From the NCBI GenBank assembly GCA_002714125.1, contig PAWP01000056.1:7191-16100 (forward strand): DNA of 8,910 nt, read 5' to 3'. Position 1 is the first letter of the stretch. The number at the start of each line of letters is the position of its first letter. This document shows, one piece after another, positions 1 through 6,867 of the stretch. The position numbers were made by a program, and so were the translations under genes. This stretch comes from Gammaproteobacteria bacterium (GTDB lineage Bacteria > Pseudomonadota > Gammaproteobacteria > Pseudomonadales > Azotimanducaceae_A). The notes below the pieces were generated by a model. That model did no database searches. It had not been told where the DNA came from and worked only from the letters and a program-made list of their open reading frames with translations.

Positions 1-2
1 GT

Positions 3-89
3 TTGCCGTTTGGTGATCTCTCAATCAACCAGGCCCTGCTGAAGACCAAAAAAGCCATGATTTACACCCGCGCCCTCCACTCCCAGTGA
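3..89 (+). CDS. C-terminal end of an unidentified protein (5' truncated by window edge)
   Basis: One frame is open from the window edge to a TGA at 87-89. It gives about 28 residues with ordinary protein-like composition, beginning LPFGDLSINQ and ending AMIYTRALHSQ. The other two forward frames hit stops within the first 45 bases, so this is the best candidate for the tail of an upstream gene. I do not recognise the family. The MIYT segment recalls the region around the catalytic tyrosine of integron-type and Xer-type tyrosine recombinases, but the usual LGH motif before it is absent, so this is not enough for a call. It could also be another fragment of the decayed sequence that follows. Confidence 0.3.
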   Translation: MPFGDLSINQALLKTKKAMIYTRALHSQ

Positions 90-90
90 A

Positions 91-207
91 TTGAACCACC
101 CACTCTACAAAGCCATCTGGCGGTGGCGGACGGAGGACCGATTCCACGATGAAGAGGAGGTATTAAGAGCACTGACTAAGTTGCTATCAGGACTACCGGC
201 ACACTAA
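91..207 (+). pseudogene. Short coding-like fragment, possibly the N-terminal part of the decayed DUF2971-like gene
   Basis: A short open stretch from a possible TTG start at 91 to TAA at 205-207 encodes about 38 residues beginning LNHPLYKAIW and ending LTKLLSGLPAH. It is rich in W, R, E and L and looks like real protein. It is in the same frame as the next coding-like block (241-396), separated from it by stops at 205 and 238. Near its middle, RFHDEEE followed by a leucine-rich helix loosely recalls the FNDPFE/LND..E block near the N-terminus of DUF2971 proteins. That comparison is weak. It may instead be an unrelated small ORF; no convincing ribosome binding site precedes it. Confidence 0.3.
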
Positions 208-240
208 AAGCAGAGTTCCACTAGCTCGGGTTCCGTGTAA

Positions 241-753
241 CGCGGCAAGGTTGCTAGCGCGCAGGTACTCTCGATGTCGGACACCTTCAACGACATTGGC
301 TCCTGGCGGCGGTCTACCAACGACCACCAGTGGGTAGCACTGAAGTTCAACAAGTTGGATGCCAGGCCACTTGCAAACGCTCGTCAGGATGCCTAGCGCG
401 ACGCCCGTACTAAGCTGACAGGCCTCAGGGAACGTTGAAGATCTCCTGGGACTACGATGCCCAGAAGCCGGCGAATCGCTGTGGGACAAAATGTTCATGA
501 AATCGAAGGCTGATGCCAACGAGTGCGAGTGGCGCATCGTCCGCTTCGAAGACGACAACGATTTCGGCTTGAGTGACGATCCTTCAGCCTGGTATCTGGA
601 CAACGAGTTCGATCCCACCGACCTGTGCTCCACCTGTTTTTTGCAACATCAGAAAGACATCATCTTTCCTAAAATATGCGTTATGCGCGAGTGGCGTTCT
701 ACCATAGCAGCCTTGACACTGAATCTTTCGAGCTGGAATTCAAGCGCATCTGA
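241..753 (+). pseudogene. Decayed DUF2971-like gene with several frameshifts and stops
   Basis: Coding-like blocks follow one another but change frame. Block 1 (241-396) contains VLSMSDTFNDIGSW, then DHQWVALKF, and ends at TAG 394-396; this resembles the family's 'LS.S...D...WR.Y....GV.L.F' core. Block 2 (about 432-465, another frame) reads LKISWDYDAQKP, like the 'V.Y....P' strand. Block 3 (about 479-650, third frame) contains MFMKSKADANECEWRIVRFE, close to the diagnostic 'K...W..E.EWRI' motif. Block 4 (676-753, back in the frame of block 1) reads MRYARVAFYHS to FELEFKRI and then TGA, like the family's C-terminal 'A......Y.L..I' strand. A gene finder would probably report only 491-760 (89 aa), which runs out of the conserved frame after about 640. 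The family assignment rests on recalled motifs, not a profile search. The molecular function of DUF2971 is not known to me with confidence. Sequencing errors could in principle explain some of the shifts. Confidence 0.5.
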
Positions 754-836
754 TCTCTAACGTCCGCCCTCCCACGCCCGCTTCGGACATTGGTACTATT
801 CTTCCGACTCTGACGGGGGACACAGACCAGGCAGCC
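754..836 (+). promoter_or_regulatory. Intergenic region with possible extended -10 promoter for the esterase-miaE unit
   Basis: This 83-nt gap separates the decayed gene from the first intact gene. At 791-799 it contains TGGTACTAT, which fits an extended -10 element (TGn plus a TATAAT-like hexamer). There is no recognisable -35 hexamer 17 nt upstream, which extended -10 promoters can do without. A purine-rich GGGGGA lies at 815-820 and a weaker CAGG just before the ATG at 837, so the ribosome binding site is not strong. The assignment is by eye only. Confidence 0.25.
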
Positions 837-1511
837 ATGGACCTACTCGATCACATTGAACTTGAGCCCGACGGCGAGGCTATCGGTACCGTTATCTGGC
901 TCCACGGCCTGGGTGCCGATGGCCATGATTTTGAACCCATTGTGCCGGAGCTGAAACTGCCACCGGAGCTACCGATCCGGTTTCTGTTCCCGCATGCCCC
1001 GGAACGTGAAATCACCATCAACAACGGCGCAAGGATGCGGGCGTGGTACGACTTCGTTCCCCACGCAGAACATTCCGGCCGCGAAGACATCGAAGAGTCC
1101 GCTGAGCAGATCCGTGCCTTCATTGCGAGTGAGAACGCGCGCGGGATCCCTACCAAGCGCATTGTGCTAGCCGGGTTCTCACAGGGCGGGGTGGTGGCTC
1201 TGCATACAGGCCTCCGCCAGCAAGAGCGGCTGGCGGGTATAGTCGCGCTCTCTACTCACCTTCATGAGGTGAACAGAGTTGAGGCCGAGCGCACCGATGA
1301 GAACCTAGCGCTGCCGATTTTCATGGCTCACGGCACGGGAGATCCCATGATCCCGATCATGCGTGCTGCAACGTCCAGGGAGAACCTCATACGGATGGGC
1401 TACGACGTAAGCTGGTTCGACTACCCCATGGGCCACCAGGTTTGCCTCGAAGAGGTGCTCGGAGTTTCCGACTTCCTACAGGAAGTGCTACCCCAAGCAT
1501 CCGGCGCATGA
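837..1511 (+). CDS. Carboxylesterase / lysophospholipase-like alpha/beta hydrolase
   Basis: This 224-residue protein has the size and motif order of the phospholipase/carboxylesterase family (PF02230: bacterial carboxylesterase II, eukaryotic acyl-protein thioesterase). These cytoplasmic serine hydrolases cleave short acyl esters, lysophospholipids or thioesters. Visible features are the oxyanion-hole loop HGLGADG (residues 23-29), the nucleophile elbow GFSQGG (113-118, Ser115), the acid Asp169 in HGTGDP, and the base His200 in PMGHQV, so the triad is complete. FPHAPE at 51-56 and AWYDF at 69-73 are also typical of the family. There is no signal peptide. The ATG at 837 places HGLG at the usual distance from the N-terminus. 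The stop overlaps the next start (ATGA at 1508-1511), so it is probably co-transcribed and translationally coupled with miaE. The physiological substrate cannot be read from the sequence. Confidence 0.9.
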   Translation: MDLLDHIELEPDGEAIGTVIWLHGLGADGHDFEPIVPELKLPPELPIRFLFPHAPEREITINNGARMRAWYDFVPHAEHSGREDIEESAEQIRAFIASENARGIPTKRIVLAGFSQGGVVALHTGLRQQERLAGIVALSTHLHEVNRVEAERTDENLALPIFMAHGTGDPMIPIMRAATSRENLIRMGYDVSWFDYPMGHQVCLEEVLGVSDFLQEVLPQASGA

Positions 1512-2068
1512 GCGACGACACGGTCTGGTTGAAGGCCGTGCTCGCCGAATTCGATGAGTTCCTCATCGACCACGCGGCCAACGAGCGCAAGGCCAGCGCC
1601 TCTGCCATGTCGTTGGTGGCCCACTACCCCGATCGACGTGAGTTGGTCACCAGGCTGATCGAACTTGCTATCGAGGAGTTGAATCATTTCCGGGAGGTCA
1701 ATCAGATCCTCCAAAACCGAGGTCTCGCCCTCACCCGGGATGTTCGCGACCCCTATGTCCATGCGCTACGGGCCAGGATCCGCCAGGGCAAAGAGGAGTA
1801 CTTCCTCGACCAACTCCTGCTCGCCGGTGTGATCGAGGCACGCGGCGCGACCCGATTTGGTCTGCTCGCACAGGCCGAGGTACTGGAACCTTCACTCCAG
1901 CGCTTTTACCAAGCACTCGCCGCCTCCGAGCAGCGTCATTGTAAACTCTTCCTGAACCTGGCCCATACATACTTCGAACCGAGCGAGGTCAGCCGACGCC
2001 ACACACAATGGATGCACATCGAACAGGAGATTGCGCACGCGTTGCCACCCGGCCCGCGCCTGCACTGA
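1508..2068 (+). CDS. miaE: tRNA-(ms2io6A37) hydroxylase MiaE, diiron enzyme
   Basis: The 186-residue product matches MiaE, the non-haem diiron monooxygenase that hydroxylates the isopentenyl side chain of 2-methylthio-N6-isopentenyladenosine at tRNA position 37, using O2. The ferritin-like four-helix ligand set is complete: Glu26 (in NERKA), Glu57 with His60 (EELNH), Glu110 (VIEARG) and Glu141 with His144 (EQRH). The typical MiaE context 'EELNHFREV' and 'AGVIEARGATRF' is also present. The start at 1508 is preferred over the longer frame from 1442. The extra 22 residues would overlap the esterase, are not family-like, and the family begins close to 'WL..VLA.FDEFLIDHA'. The start overlaps the esterase stop as ATGA, indicating coupling. 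No strong Shine-Dalgarno precedes it (an AGGAAG lies about 24 nt upstream). Activity would need miaA and miaB products encoded elsewhere. Confidence 0.93.
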   Translation: MSDDTVWLKAVLAEFDEFLIDHAANERKASASAMSLVAHYPDRRELVTRLIELAIEELNHFREVNQILQNRGLALTRDVRDPYVHALRARIRQGKEEYFLDQLLLAGVIEARGATRFGLLAQAEVLEPSLQRFYQALAASEQRHCKLFLNLAHTYFEPSEVSRRHTQWMHIEQEIAHALPPGPRLH

Positions 2069-2140
2069 CGCCATCCAGGGGCCGCGCCGCAGGCTGTTGC
2101 GTCACCCAATCGAACCTATCATTGAGGTTAACGCCTACCC
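2069..2140 (+). promoter_or_regulatory. Intergenic gap with a small inverted repeat covering the likely ribosome binding site
   Basis: The 72-nt gap between miaE and the glycosyltransferase gene contains AACCT (2113-2117) and AGGTT (2125-2129), a perfect 5-bp inverted repeat with a 7-nt loop. The right arm overlaps GAGG (2124-2127), the only Shine-Dalgarno-like sequence before the ATG at 2141, though it sits rather far from it (13 nt). A TATCAT at 2117-2122 could be a -10 hexamer, but no good -35 is spaced correctly. There is no GC-rich hairpin followed by a T run, so I see no intrinsic terminator. A 5-bp stem can arise by chance. Confidence 0.2.
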
Positions 2141-3415
2141 ATGCACAGCAGCGTAGAGAAATACCTCTCCGGCCACGCTGAGGCTGAAGCTGCACAGGCG
2201 ATACTGCCCGCAGGAGCGGATTACTCCGGAGTGGTGGTCATTCCCGCCTACGACGAGCCAGCAGCGCTTGCCGACACGCTGGCAAGGTTACCGGCTGAGT
2301 TGCTGACTATCCTTGTCATCAACGCCCCGCCCGGCACGCACGCGCGTAATCTACGGTTGTTTAAGGCTCTCGGAATAAAGAGCGGTAACCGCCTGACGCT
2401 GCAGCAACTGCCGAACACCGTGCTGGTGGTGGATCGCTCCACGGCGCCGTTACCACCTAAACAGGGTGTGGGTCTTGCCCGCAAGATTGGCGCCGACATT
2501 GCACTGGCACTGATGGCTGCCGGCAAACTGCCGGTAACCTGGATTCACTCCACCGACGCCGATGTCACTCTACCCCCTGACTATGCGCTTATGCCGCCCG
2601 CGCTGGTCCCAACTCTCGCGGCACTGGTTTATCCATTCCGCCACGTCGCCCCTACCAGGCTCGCCGGTGCGGCAACGCTGTACGAAATTTCGCTGCTTCA
2701 CTACGTAATGGGACTTGCGCTCGCGGGATCAACCTACGCGCACCACACCATAGGCAGCACGCTTGCCTTCAATCCCACTACCTACGCGCAAGTAAGGGGG
2801 TTTCCGAAACGCGCGGCAGGTGAAGACTTCTACCTGCTAAACAAGCTGGCCAAGCTGGGCGCAGTTCGCCAACTCGCCGCCCCGGTCATCGAAGTCTCGG
2901 GCCGGACATCGGATAGAGTGCCAATCGGTACTGGGCCCAATGTTGCCAAAATCGCGGCGCTGCCGGAGCCACTCCGACAATATCGTTATTATGCTCCAGC
3001 AACATTCCAGGCTTTGGCCGAGGTGCTCTACAGGCTCCGGACGCTCGCCGCGCCTGATACCAGACCTGATGCTGCATCCTTTTTTGGTGAACCCGACCCA
3101 CGCGTCGCACCGCTCGTCGATGCCTGGTGGCTCGCCACCGAGCCCGAAACGGTGCTTGCCCGGAGCGGCGCGCGCAGCGCTGCACAACGAACGCGGATAC
3201 TGACCGAATGGTTCGATGGATTCCGCACCATGCGATTCATCCACACCATGCGCGAGGCAGGCCTTGCGAGCATTCCGCTGCCTGCGCTCGCGTCAAATTG
3301 GGGTCTCGCATCAACCTCTGACCCCGTTGCAGTCCTCAAGTATCTACAGCACCTCACTTTCAGCGAATGGCCCGCGGGCCGTATTTCTGGACTGGACGCG
3401 GGCAGCAACGGATAA
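2141..3415 (+). CDS. GT2-like (GT-A fold) glycosyltransferase of unknown specificity
   Basis: The 424-residue product shows the layout of an inverting GT-A/family 2 glycosyltransferase. A nucleotide-binding strand VVVIPAYDEP lies at 31-40. The metal-binding DxD-type motif is STDADV around 138-142, after a hydrophobic strand. GEDFYLLNKL at 227-236 fits the acidic catalytic-base region. Also notable are GVGLARKIGADIAL (109-122), a segment I recall from uncharacterised GT2 proteins, and VPIGTGP (260-266). There is no signal peptide and no clear set of transmembrane helices, so it is probably cytosolic or membrane-peripheral. The C-terminal 130 residues lack motifs I recognise. The neighbours (tRNA hydroxylase, epoxide hydrolase) do not point to a polysaccharide locus, so donor and acceptor are unknown. 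Glucosylglycerate-type synthases are also GT-A enzymes, but I see nothing specific to them. Confidence 0.7.
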   Translation: MHSSVEKYLSGHAEAEAAQAILPAGADYSGVVVIPAYDEPAALADTLARLPAELLTILVINAPPGTHARNLRLFKALGIKSGNRLTLQQLPNTVLVVDRSTAPLPPKQGVGLARKIGADIALALMAAGKLPVTWIHSTDADVTLPPDYALMPPALVPTLAALVYPFRHVAPTRLAGAATLYEISLLHYVMGLALAGSTYAHHTIGSTLAFNPTTYAQVRGFPKRAAGEDFYLLNKLAKLGAVRQLAAPVIEVSGRTSDRVPIGTGPNVAKIAALPEPLRQYRYYAPATFQALAEVLYRLRTLAAPDTRPDAASFFGEPDPRVAPLVDAWWLATEPETVLARSGARSAAQRTRILTEWFDGFRTMRFIHTMREAGLASIPLPALASNWGLASTSDPVAVLKYLQHLTFSEWPAGRISGLDAGSNG

Positions 3416-3420
3416 TGCAG

Positions 3421-3462
3421 CGGGTTTGCGCGCCGAAACCCGGTTCACGGCGCAAAAGCGCG
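3421..3462 (+). promoter_or_regulatory. Overlapping inverted repeats in the leader of the epoxide hydrolase gene
   Basis: Most of the 55-nt gap between the glycosyltransferase stop and the next ATG is made of nested inverted repeats. CGGGTTT (3421-3427) pairs perfectly with AAACCCG (3436-3442) across an 8-nt loop. Part of that first hairpin, TTGCGCGCCG (3426-3435), can instead pair with CGGCGCAA (3448-3455) with a 2-nt bulge. A small GCGC-AAAA-GCGC hairpin (3450-3461) lies just before the ribosome-binding region. No T run follows, so it is not a standard intrinsic terminator. It could stabilise mRNA, affect initiation at 3471, or be fortuitous GC-rich pairing. Confidence 0.3.
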
Positions 3463-3470
3463 GATGAGTC

Positions 3471-4643
3471 ATGACCATAGAACCTTTTGAAATACAGGTG
3501 CCCGACACAGTGCTCGCTGATCTCCACGAACGCCTGGCACGTGTTCGCTGGCCCGATGAAGTTGGCAACAACTGGAATTACGGTACCGACCTCGGCTACC
3601 TCCAAGAGCTGGTTGCCTATTGGCAGGACGGCTACGACTGGCGGAAACAAGAGGCTGCACTCAACGCGCTCGATCACTACAAAACCCGCGTGGGTGGCCG
3701 TGATCTGCACTACATTCACCAGCGTTCGTCCAACGAAAACGCCGTGCCGCTTGTCATGACCCACGGTTGGCCCGGTTCGATCACAGAGTTTACGAAGATC
3801 ATTCCAATGCTGACCGAACCACAGAACTTCGGGGGCCGTAACGAAGACGCCTTCCATATGATCTGTCCGTCGATCCCCGGCTATGGATTCTCCGATGCAC
3901 CAAGCAAACCCGGGTTCGACCAGATGCGGGTTGCCGAAGGGCATGTCGCGCTGATGAAACTACTTGGCTATGAGCGTTACGGCGTACAAGGCGGGGACTG
4001 GGGCTCGCCCATAAGCAGCTGGACCGCCCGCCTTGCACCCGAAGCTGTGATCGGACTGCACCTGACTCTCGTCTTTGCCGGGTACCCAAAACACAAAGCT
4101 GATCCTTTTGCCGGAGTTACAGACGCAGAACGTGCGAAGCTTGACGCACGTCGTGCCGCCATGGACGAAGGCACAGGGTATCAGTCCATTCAGGGCACAA
4201 AGCCGCAGACGCTCGGCTACGGTCTTAATGACTCGCCGGTGGGGCTGGCGGGCTGGATCACCGAGAAGTTTCACGCCTGGACCCACTGCAACGGAGTGCT
4301 AGAGAACAGCATTACCCCGGACGAGTTGCTGACCAATATCATGGTTTACTGGGTGACCGGTTCCATTACGTCATCAACCCGCCTGTACTACGAGTCCCGC
4401 CACTCAGCTAACAACATGTTTGCCGATGGACGTATAGAAACGCCTACTGGTGCTGCAATTTTTCCAGGCGAGCTCTATCACCCGCCACGGGCATGGGCAG
4501 CCGAGCAGTACAACATCGTGCACTGGACCGAACAGGCTGCCGGGGGCCATTTTGCCGCGCTTGAGGAGCCAGAACTGCTGGCTGCGGACCTACGCAACTT
4601 CTTCCGCCCACTGCGTAATTTAGAGCAAGGAAACCACCCATGA
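3471..4643 (+). CDS. Epoxide hydrolase with EHN N-terminal domain (microsomal-EH-like)
   Basis: The 390-residue protein has the two-part structure of bacterial and fungal relatives of microsomal epoxide hydrolase. The N-terminal EHN domain (PF06441, about residues 3-110) starts 'PFEIQVPDTVLADL' and contains WNYGTDLGYLQELV. The alpha/beta hydrolase domain follows. HGWPGS (98-103) forms the oxyanion region, and GGDWGS (174-179) carries the nucleophile Asp176, which makes the ester intermediate with the epoxide. Tyr237 and Tyr306/307 are candidates for the epoxide-activating tyrosines. Glu334 in FPGELY is the likely charge-relay acid, and His360 in GGHFAALEEPE is the base. The catalytic set is therefore complete. 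The family hydrolyses epoxides to diols. The ATG at 3471 follows a GGATGAG sequence. The alternative ATG at 3464 is in another frame and stops quickly. There is no signal peptide. The stop overlaps the argC start (ATGA at 4640-4643). Confidence 0.92.
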   Translation: MTIEPFEIQVPDTVLADLHERLARVRWPDEVGNNWNYGTDLGYLQELVAYWQDGYDWRKQEAALNALDHYKTRVGGRDLHYIHQRSSNENAVPLVMTHGWPGSITEFTKIIPMLTEPQNFGGRNEDAFHMICPSIPGYGFSDAPSKPGFDQMRVAEGHVALMKLLGYERYGVQGGDWGSPISSWTARLAPEAVIGLHLTLVFAGYPKHKADPFAGVTDAERAKLDARRAAMDEGTGYQSIQGTKPQTLGYGLNDSPVGLAGWITEKFHAWTHCNGVLENSITPDELLTNIMVYWVTGSITSSTRLYYESRHSANNMFADGRIETPTGAAIFPGELYHPPRAWAAEQYNIVHWTEQAAGGHFAALEEPELLAADLRNFFRPLRNLEQGNHP

Positions 4644-5593
4644 ACCGCGTGTTCATCGACGGGCAGGCCGGGACCACCGGCCTTGAAATACACAATCATC
4701 TCGCCCCCCGTGACGACATAGAACTCCTTAAAATCGAACATGCCCTGCGGAAAGACGCGTCGGCAAAGCTTGATCTGATGGAAGCCGCAGACGTTGTAGT
4801 TCTTTGCCTGCCCGACGCCGCAGCCATCGAGTCCGCCGAGCTTGCGACCAAAGTGAACACCCGGGTCCTCGACGCAAGTACCGCGCACCGGGTGGCGGAA
4901 AATTGGGTCTACGGCCTTGCTGAGTTCCATACCGAGCAGCGCCAGGCCATTTCCGGCGCAGCCTGTGTTTCGAACCCTGGTTGCTACCCAACGGGTTTCA
5001 TTCCAGCAGTCGCTCCACTGGTCCGGGCCGGTTGGCTGCCCCAGGAGACGCGCGTGACCATCAATGCCGTTTCTGGCTACAGTGGCGGCGGGCACAACAT
5101 GATCGAAGCCTATGAGGCCCGAGCTAAAAGCGGGGAGCAAGACCGTTGGAGTTCACGGCCGTACGGACTTGCGCTCGCACACAAACACGTACCGGAAATG
5201 CACCGCCACTCAGGCCTGGCAAACGCCCCGCTTTTCCAGCCTTCGGTAGGTCATTTCTACAAGGGCATGCTGGTCTCAATACCGCTTTTTTCTGACCAGT
5301 TCACCCACGCAGTAACCGTCGCGGACATCACCGACCTCTGGCGAGACACATACGCGGACGCCCCTTTTGTTCGGGTGTTCGATCCCAACCCCGAGGCGGA
5401 ACTCGACGGCGGGTTCCTGAACCCGCAGGCCAATAACGGTACGAACCGCCTCGATCTGATTGCGTTTGGTTCAGATACGCAGTTTGTCCTTATGGCCCGA
5501 CTGGACAACCTCGGCAAGGGCGCCTCGGGCGCAGCTGTACAAAACCTCAACCTGATGCTCGGTCTCGACGAAACCACCGGATTGATCATCTGA
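4640..5593 (+). CDS. argC: N-acetyl-gamma-glutamyl-phosphate reductase, type 2
   Basis: The enzyme reduces N-acetylglutamyl phosphate to the semialdehyde with NADPH, the third step of arginine biosynthesis. The 317-residue product has the short type-2 ArgC form. The dinucleotide-binding loop GQAGTTG lies at 8-14 directly after the start. VVVLCLPDAAA is at 52-62, and the catalytic Cys115 sits in SNPGCYPTG. A substrate-binding histidine is likely in HKHVPEM (181-187). The C-terminal KGASGAAVQN (293-302) is a hallmark of the family. The start is well supported: AAGGAAA at 4627-4633 is spaced 6 nt from the ATG, and the Rossmann loop begins at residue 6. It overlaps the epoxide hydrolase by 4 nt and its TGA shares a base with the next ATG (TGATG, 5591-5595). 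No other arginine gene is visible here, so it is separate from any classical arg operon. Confidence 0.93.
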   Translation: MNRVFIDGQAGTTGLEIHNHLAPRDDIELLKIEHALRKDASAKLDLMEAADVVVLCLPDAAAIESAELATKVNTRVLDASTAHRVAENWVYGLAEFHTEQRQAISGAACVSNPGCYPTGFIPAVAPLVRAGWLPQETRVTINAVSGYSGGGHNMIEAYEARAKSGEQDRWSSRPYGLALAHKHVPEMHRHSGLANAPLFQPSVGHFYKGMLVSIPLFSDQFTHAVTVADITDLWRDTYADAPFVRVFDPNPEAELDGGFLNPQANNGTNRLDLIAFGSDTQFVLMARLDNLGKGASGAAVQNLNLMLGLDETTGLII

Positions 5594-6867
5594 TGACAAA
5601 CAGCAATAACGAACTGAAAGCCCGATGTGCAGCACTGAGGCAGATATACGACGGTTTTGCCGAACAACGCCTCCAACTAGACCTCACCCGAGGCAAACCT
5701 GCGGCCGATCAGCTCGACTTGTCCAACGGCCTCGACGGGATTCTCGACGGGTTCTACACGCTGCAGGACGGCACCGATGTGCGCAACTACGGAGGCATTC
5801 TCGGCATCCCTGAAGCTAGGGAACTCGGCGCCCGCCTGCTTGGTATCGAAGCGGCTTCCGTACTTGCCGGTGGCAACAGCAGCCTGAACCTGATGTATCA
5901 CTACGTGAACTATAGGTTGGAAGGTAGCCCAGGAGAGAGCCCTGGTTGGCGGGCTAACAGTGATACCGTGAAATTTCTGTGTCCCGTGCCTGGCTACGAC
6001 AGGCACTTCACTGTCTGCAATCACTTCAACATCGAAATGATCAACGTGCCGTTCACGGACGCTGGTCCAGACCTTGACTTCATTGAGGCAGCCGTGGAGG
6101 CGGACGCGACGATCAAGGGCATTTGGTGCATTCCCAAATACTCAAACCCAACCGGGCACACATACAGCGATGCCACGGTGGAACGCCTTGCCGAGCTGCC
6201 AGGCATAGCCAGCCGCGACTTTACTATCTTCTGGGACAATGCCTATGCGGTCCACACGCTGACCGACACCCCGGATACGCTGGCCAACATCATGGCATTC
6301 GCCGAGGCCAAAGGCACCAGCGACGGCCTGGTGATGTTTGCCTCCACTTCAAAAATAACGTTTGCTGGCGCCGGTGTGGCCTTTCTTGCCACAAGCGAGG
6401 CCAACCTCAAGGGCTTCGAGGCGTACCTTACCCCCTCCGTCATTGGGTTCGACAAGGTCAATCAGCTCAGACACGCCCGCTTTCTGCCGAACGATGCGGC
6501 TGTCGCCGATCTGATGCAGCAACATCGCGCGCTGATTGCGCCGAAGTTCGAGTTGGTTGAATCCAAGCTGAGCGCCGCGCTGAAAGGCAAAGGCATCGCC
6601 AGTTGGACCCGGCCAAAGGGCGGCTACTTTGTATCACTGGATACCCTGCCCGGCCTCGCAAGCGAAACCATCCGTCTGGCCGCCGAGGTGGGTGTGAAAC
6701 TCACACCTGCTGGCGCCACGTTCCCTGGAGGCATAGACCCGGAGGACACCAACATCCGTATCGCACCCACGTTCCCGCCCCTAGATGACCTCAGCACCGC
6801 ACTGGATGTGCTCGTCGTCTGCATCGAACTAGCCTCGGCAGCACGACAACTCGGAGCAAACACATGA
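5593..6867 (+). CDS. Fold-type I PLP aminotransferase, subgroup 1c (AspT-like aspartate aminotransferase)
   Basis: The 424-residue product resembles the PF12897 group, which includes the aspartate aminotransferase AspT of Corynebacterium glutamicum; it would convert aspartate and 2-oxoglutarate to oxaloacetate and glutamate. Visible signatures include LDLTRGKP (29-36) and NYGGILGIPEAR (65-76). GGNSS (93-97) is the cofactor phosphate-binding loop, with Tyr136 in PVPGYDRH. SNPTG (184-188) and DNAY (215-218) contact the PLP ring. The Schiff-base lysine is Lys254 in FASTSKITFAGAG, and Arg389 in NIRIAP binds the substrate carboxylate. All key residues are intact and the length fits the family. The start overlaps the argC stop by one base and has only a weak Shine-Dalgarno, so translation probably depends on argC. 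The stop overlaps the helicase start (ATGA, 6864-6867). Other amino-acid specificities within the group cannot be excluded. Confidence 0.85.
   Translation: MTNSNNELKARCAALRQIYDGFAEQRLQLDLTRGKPAADQLDLSNGLDGILDGFYTLQDGTDVRNYGGILGIPEARELGARLLGIEAASVLAGGNSSLNLMYHYVNYRLEGSPGESPGWRANSDTVKFLCPVPGYDRHFTVCNHFNIEMINVPFTDAGPDLDFIEAAVEADATIKGIWCIPKYSNPTGHTYSDATVERLAELPGIASRDFTIFWDNAYAVHTLTDTPDTLANIMAFAEAKGTSDGLVMFASTSKITFAGAGVAFLATSEANLKGFEAYLTPSVIGFDKVNQLRHARFLPNDAAVADLMQQHRALIAPKFELVESKLSAALKGKGIASWTRPKGGYFVSLDTLPGLASETIRLAAEVGVKLTPAGATFPGGIDPEDTNIRIAPTFPPLDDLSTALDVLVVCIELASAARQLGANT

Noticed and set aside
193..633. A 146-codon open frame on the - strand across the pseudogene region
   Set aside because: Its translation is rich in serine and arginine with no recognisable motif, while the + strand shows family-like peptides across the same bases. 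It is best explained as a shadow frame.
1..836. Possible integron, insertion sequence or attachment site in the degenerate region
   Set aside because: I searched by eye for attC-like RYYYAAC/GTTRRRY pairs, terminal inverted repeats and target duplications and found no convincing set. Single core-like hexamers occur by chance.
1442..1507. A 22-residue N-terminal extension of MiaE from an upstream start at 1442
   Set aside because: It lies inside the esterase gene, is not family-like, and the ATG at 1508 gives the usual MiaE length plus a standard ATGA overlap.
3360..3944. A 194-codon open frame on the - strand
   Set aside because: It is antisense to the 3' end of the glycosyltransferase and the 5' part of the epoxide hydrolase, and its translation shows no domain motifs.
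4478..5140. A 220-codon open frame on the - strand
   Set aside because: It is antisense to the hydrolase/argC junction, where both + strand genes have intact catalytic motifs. Long antisense frames are common in GC-rich coding DNA.
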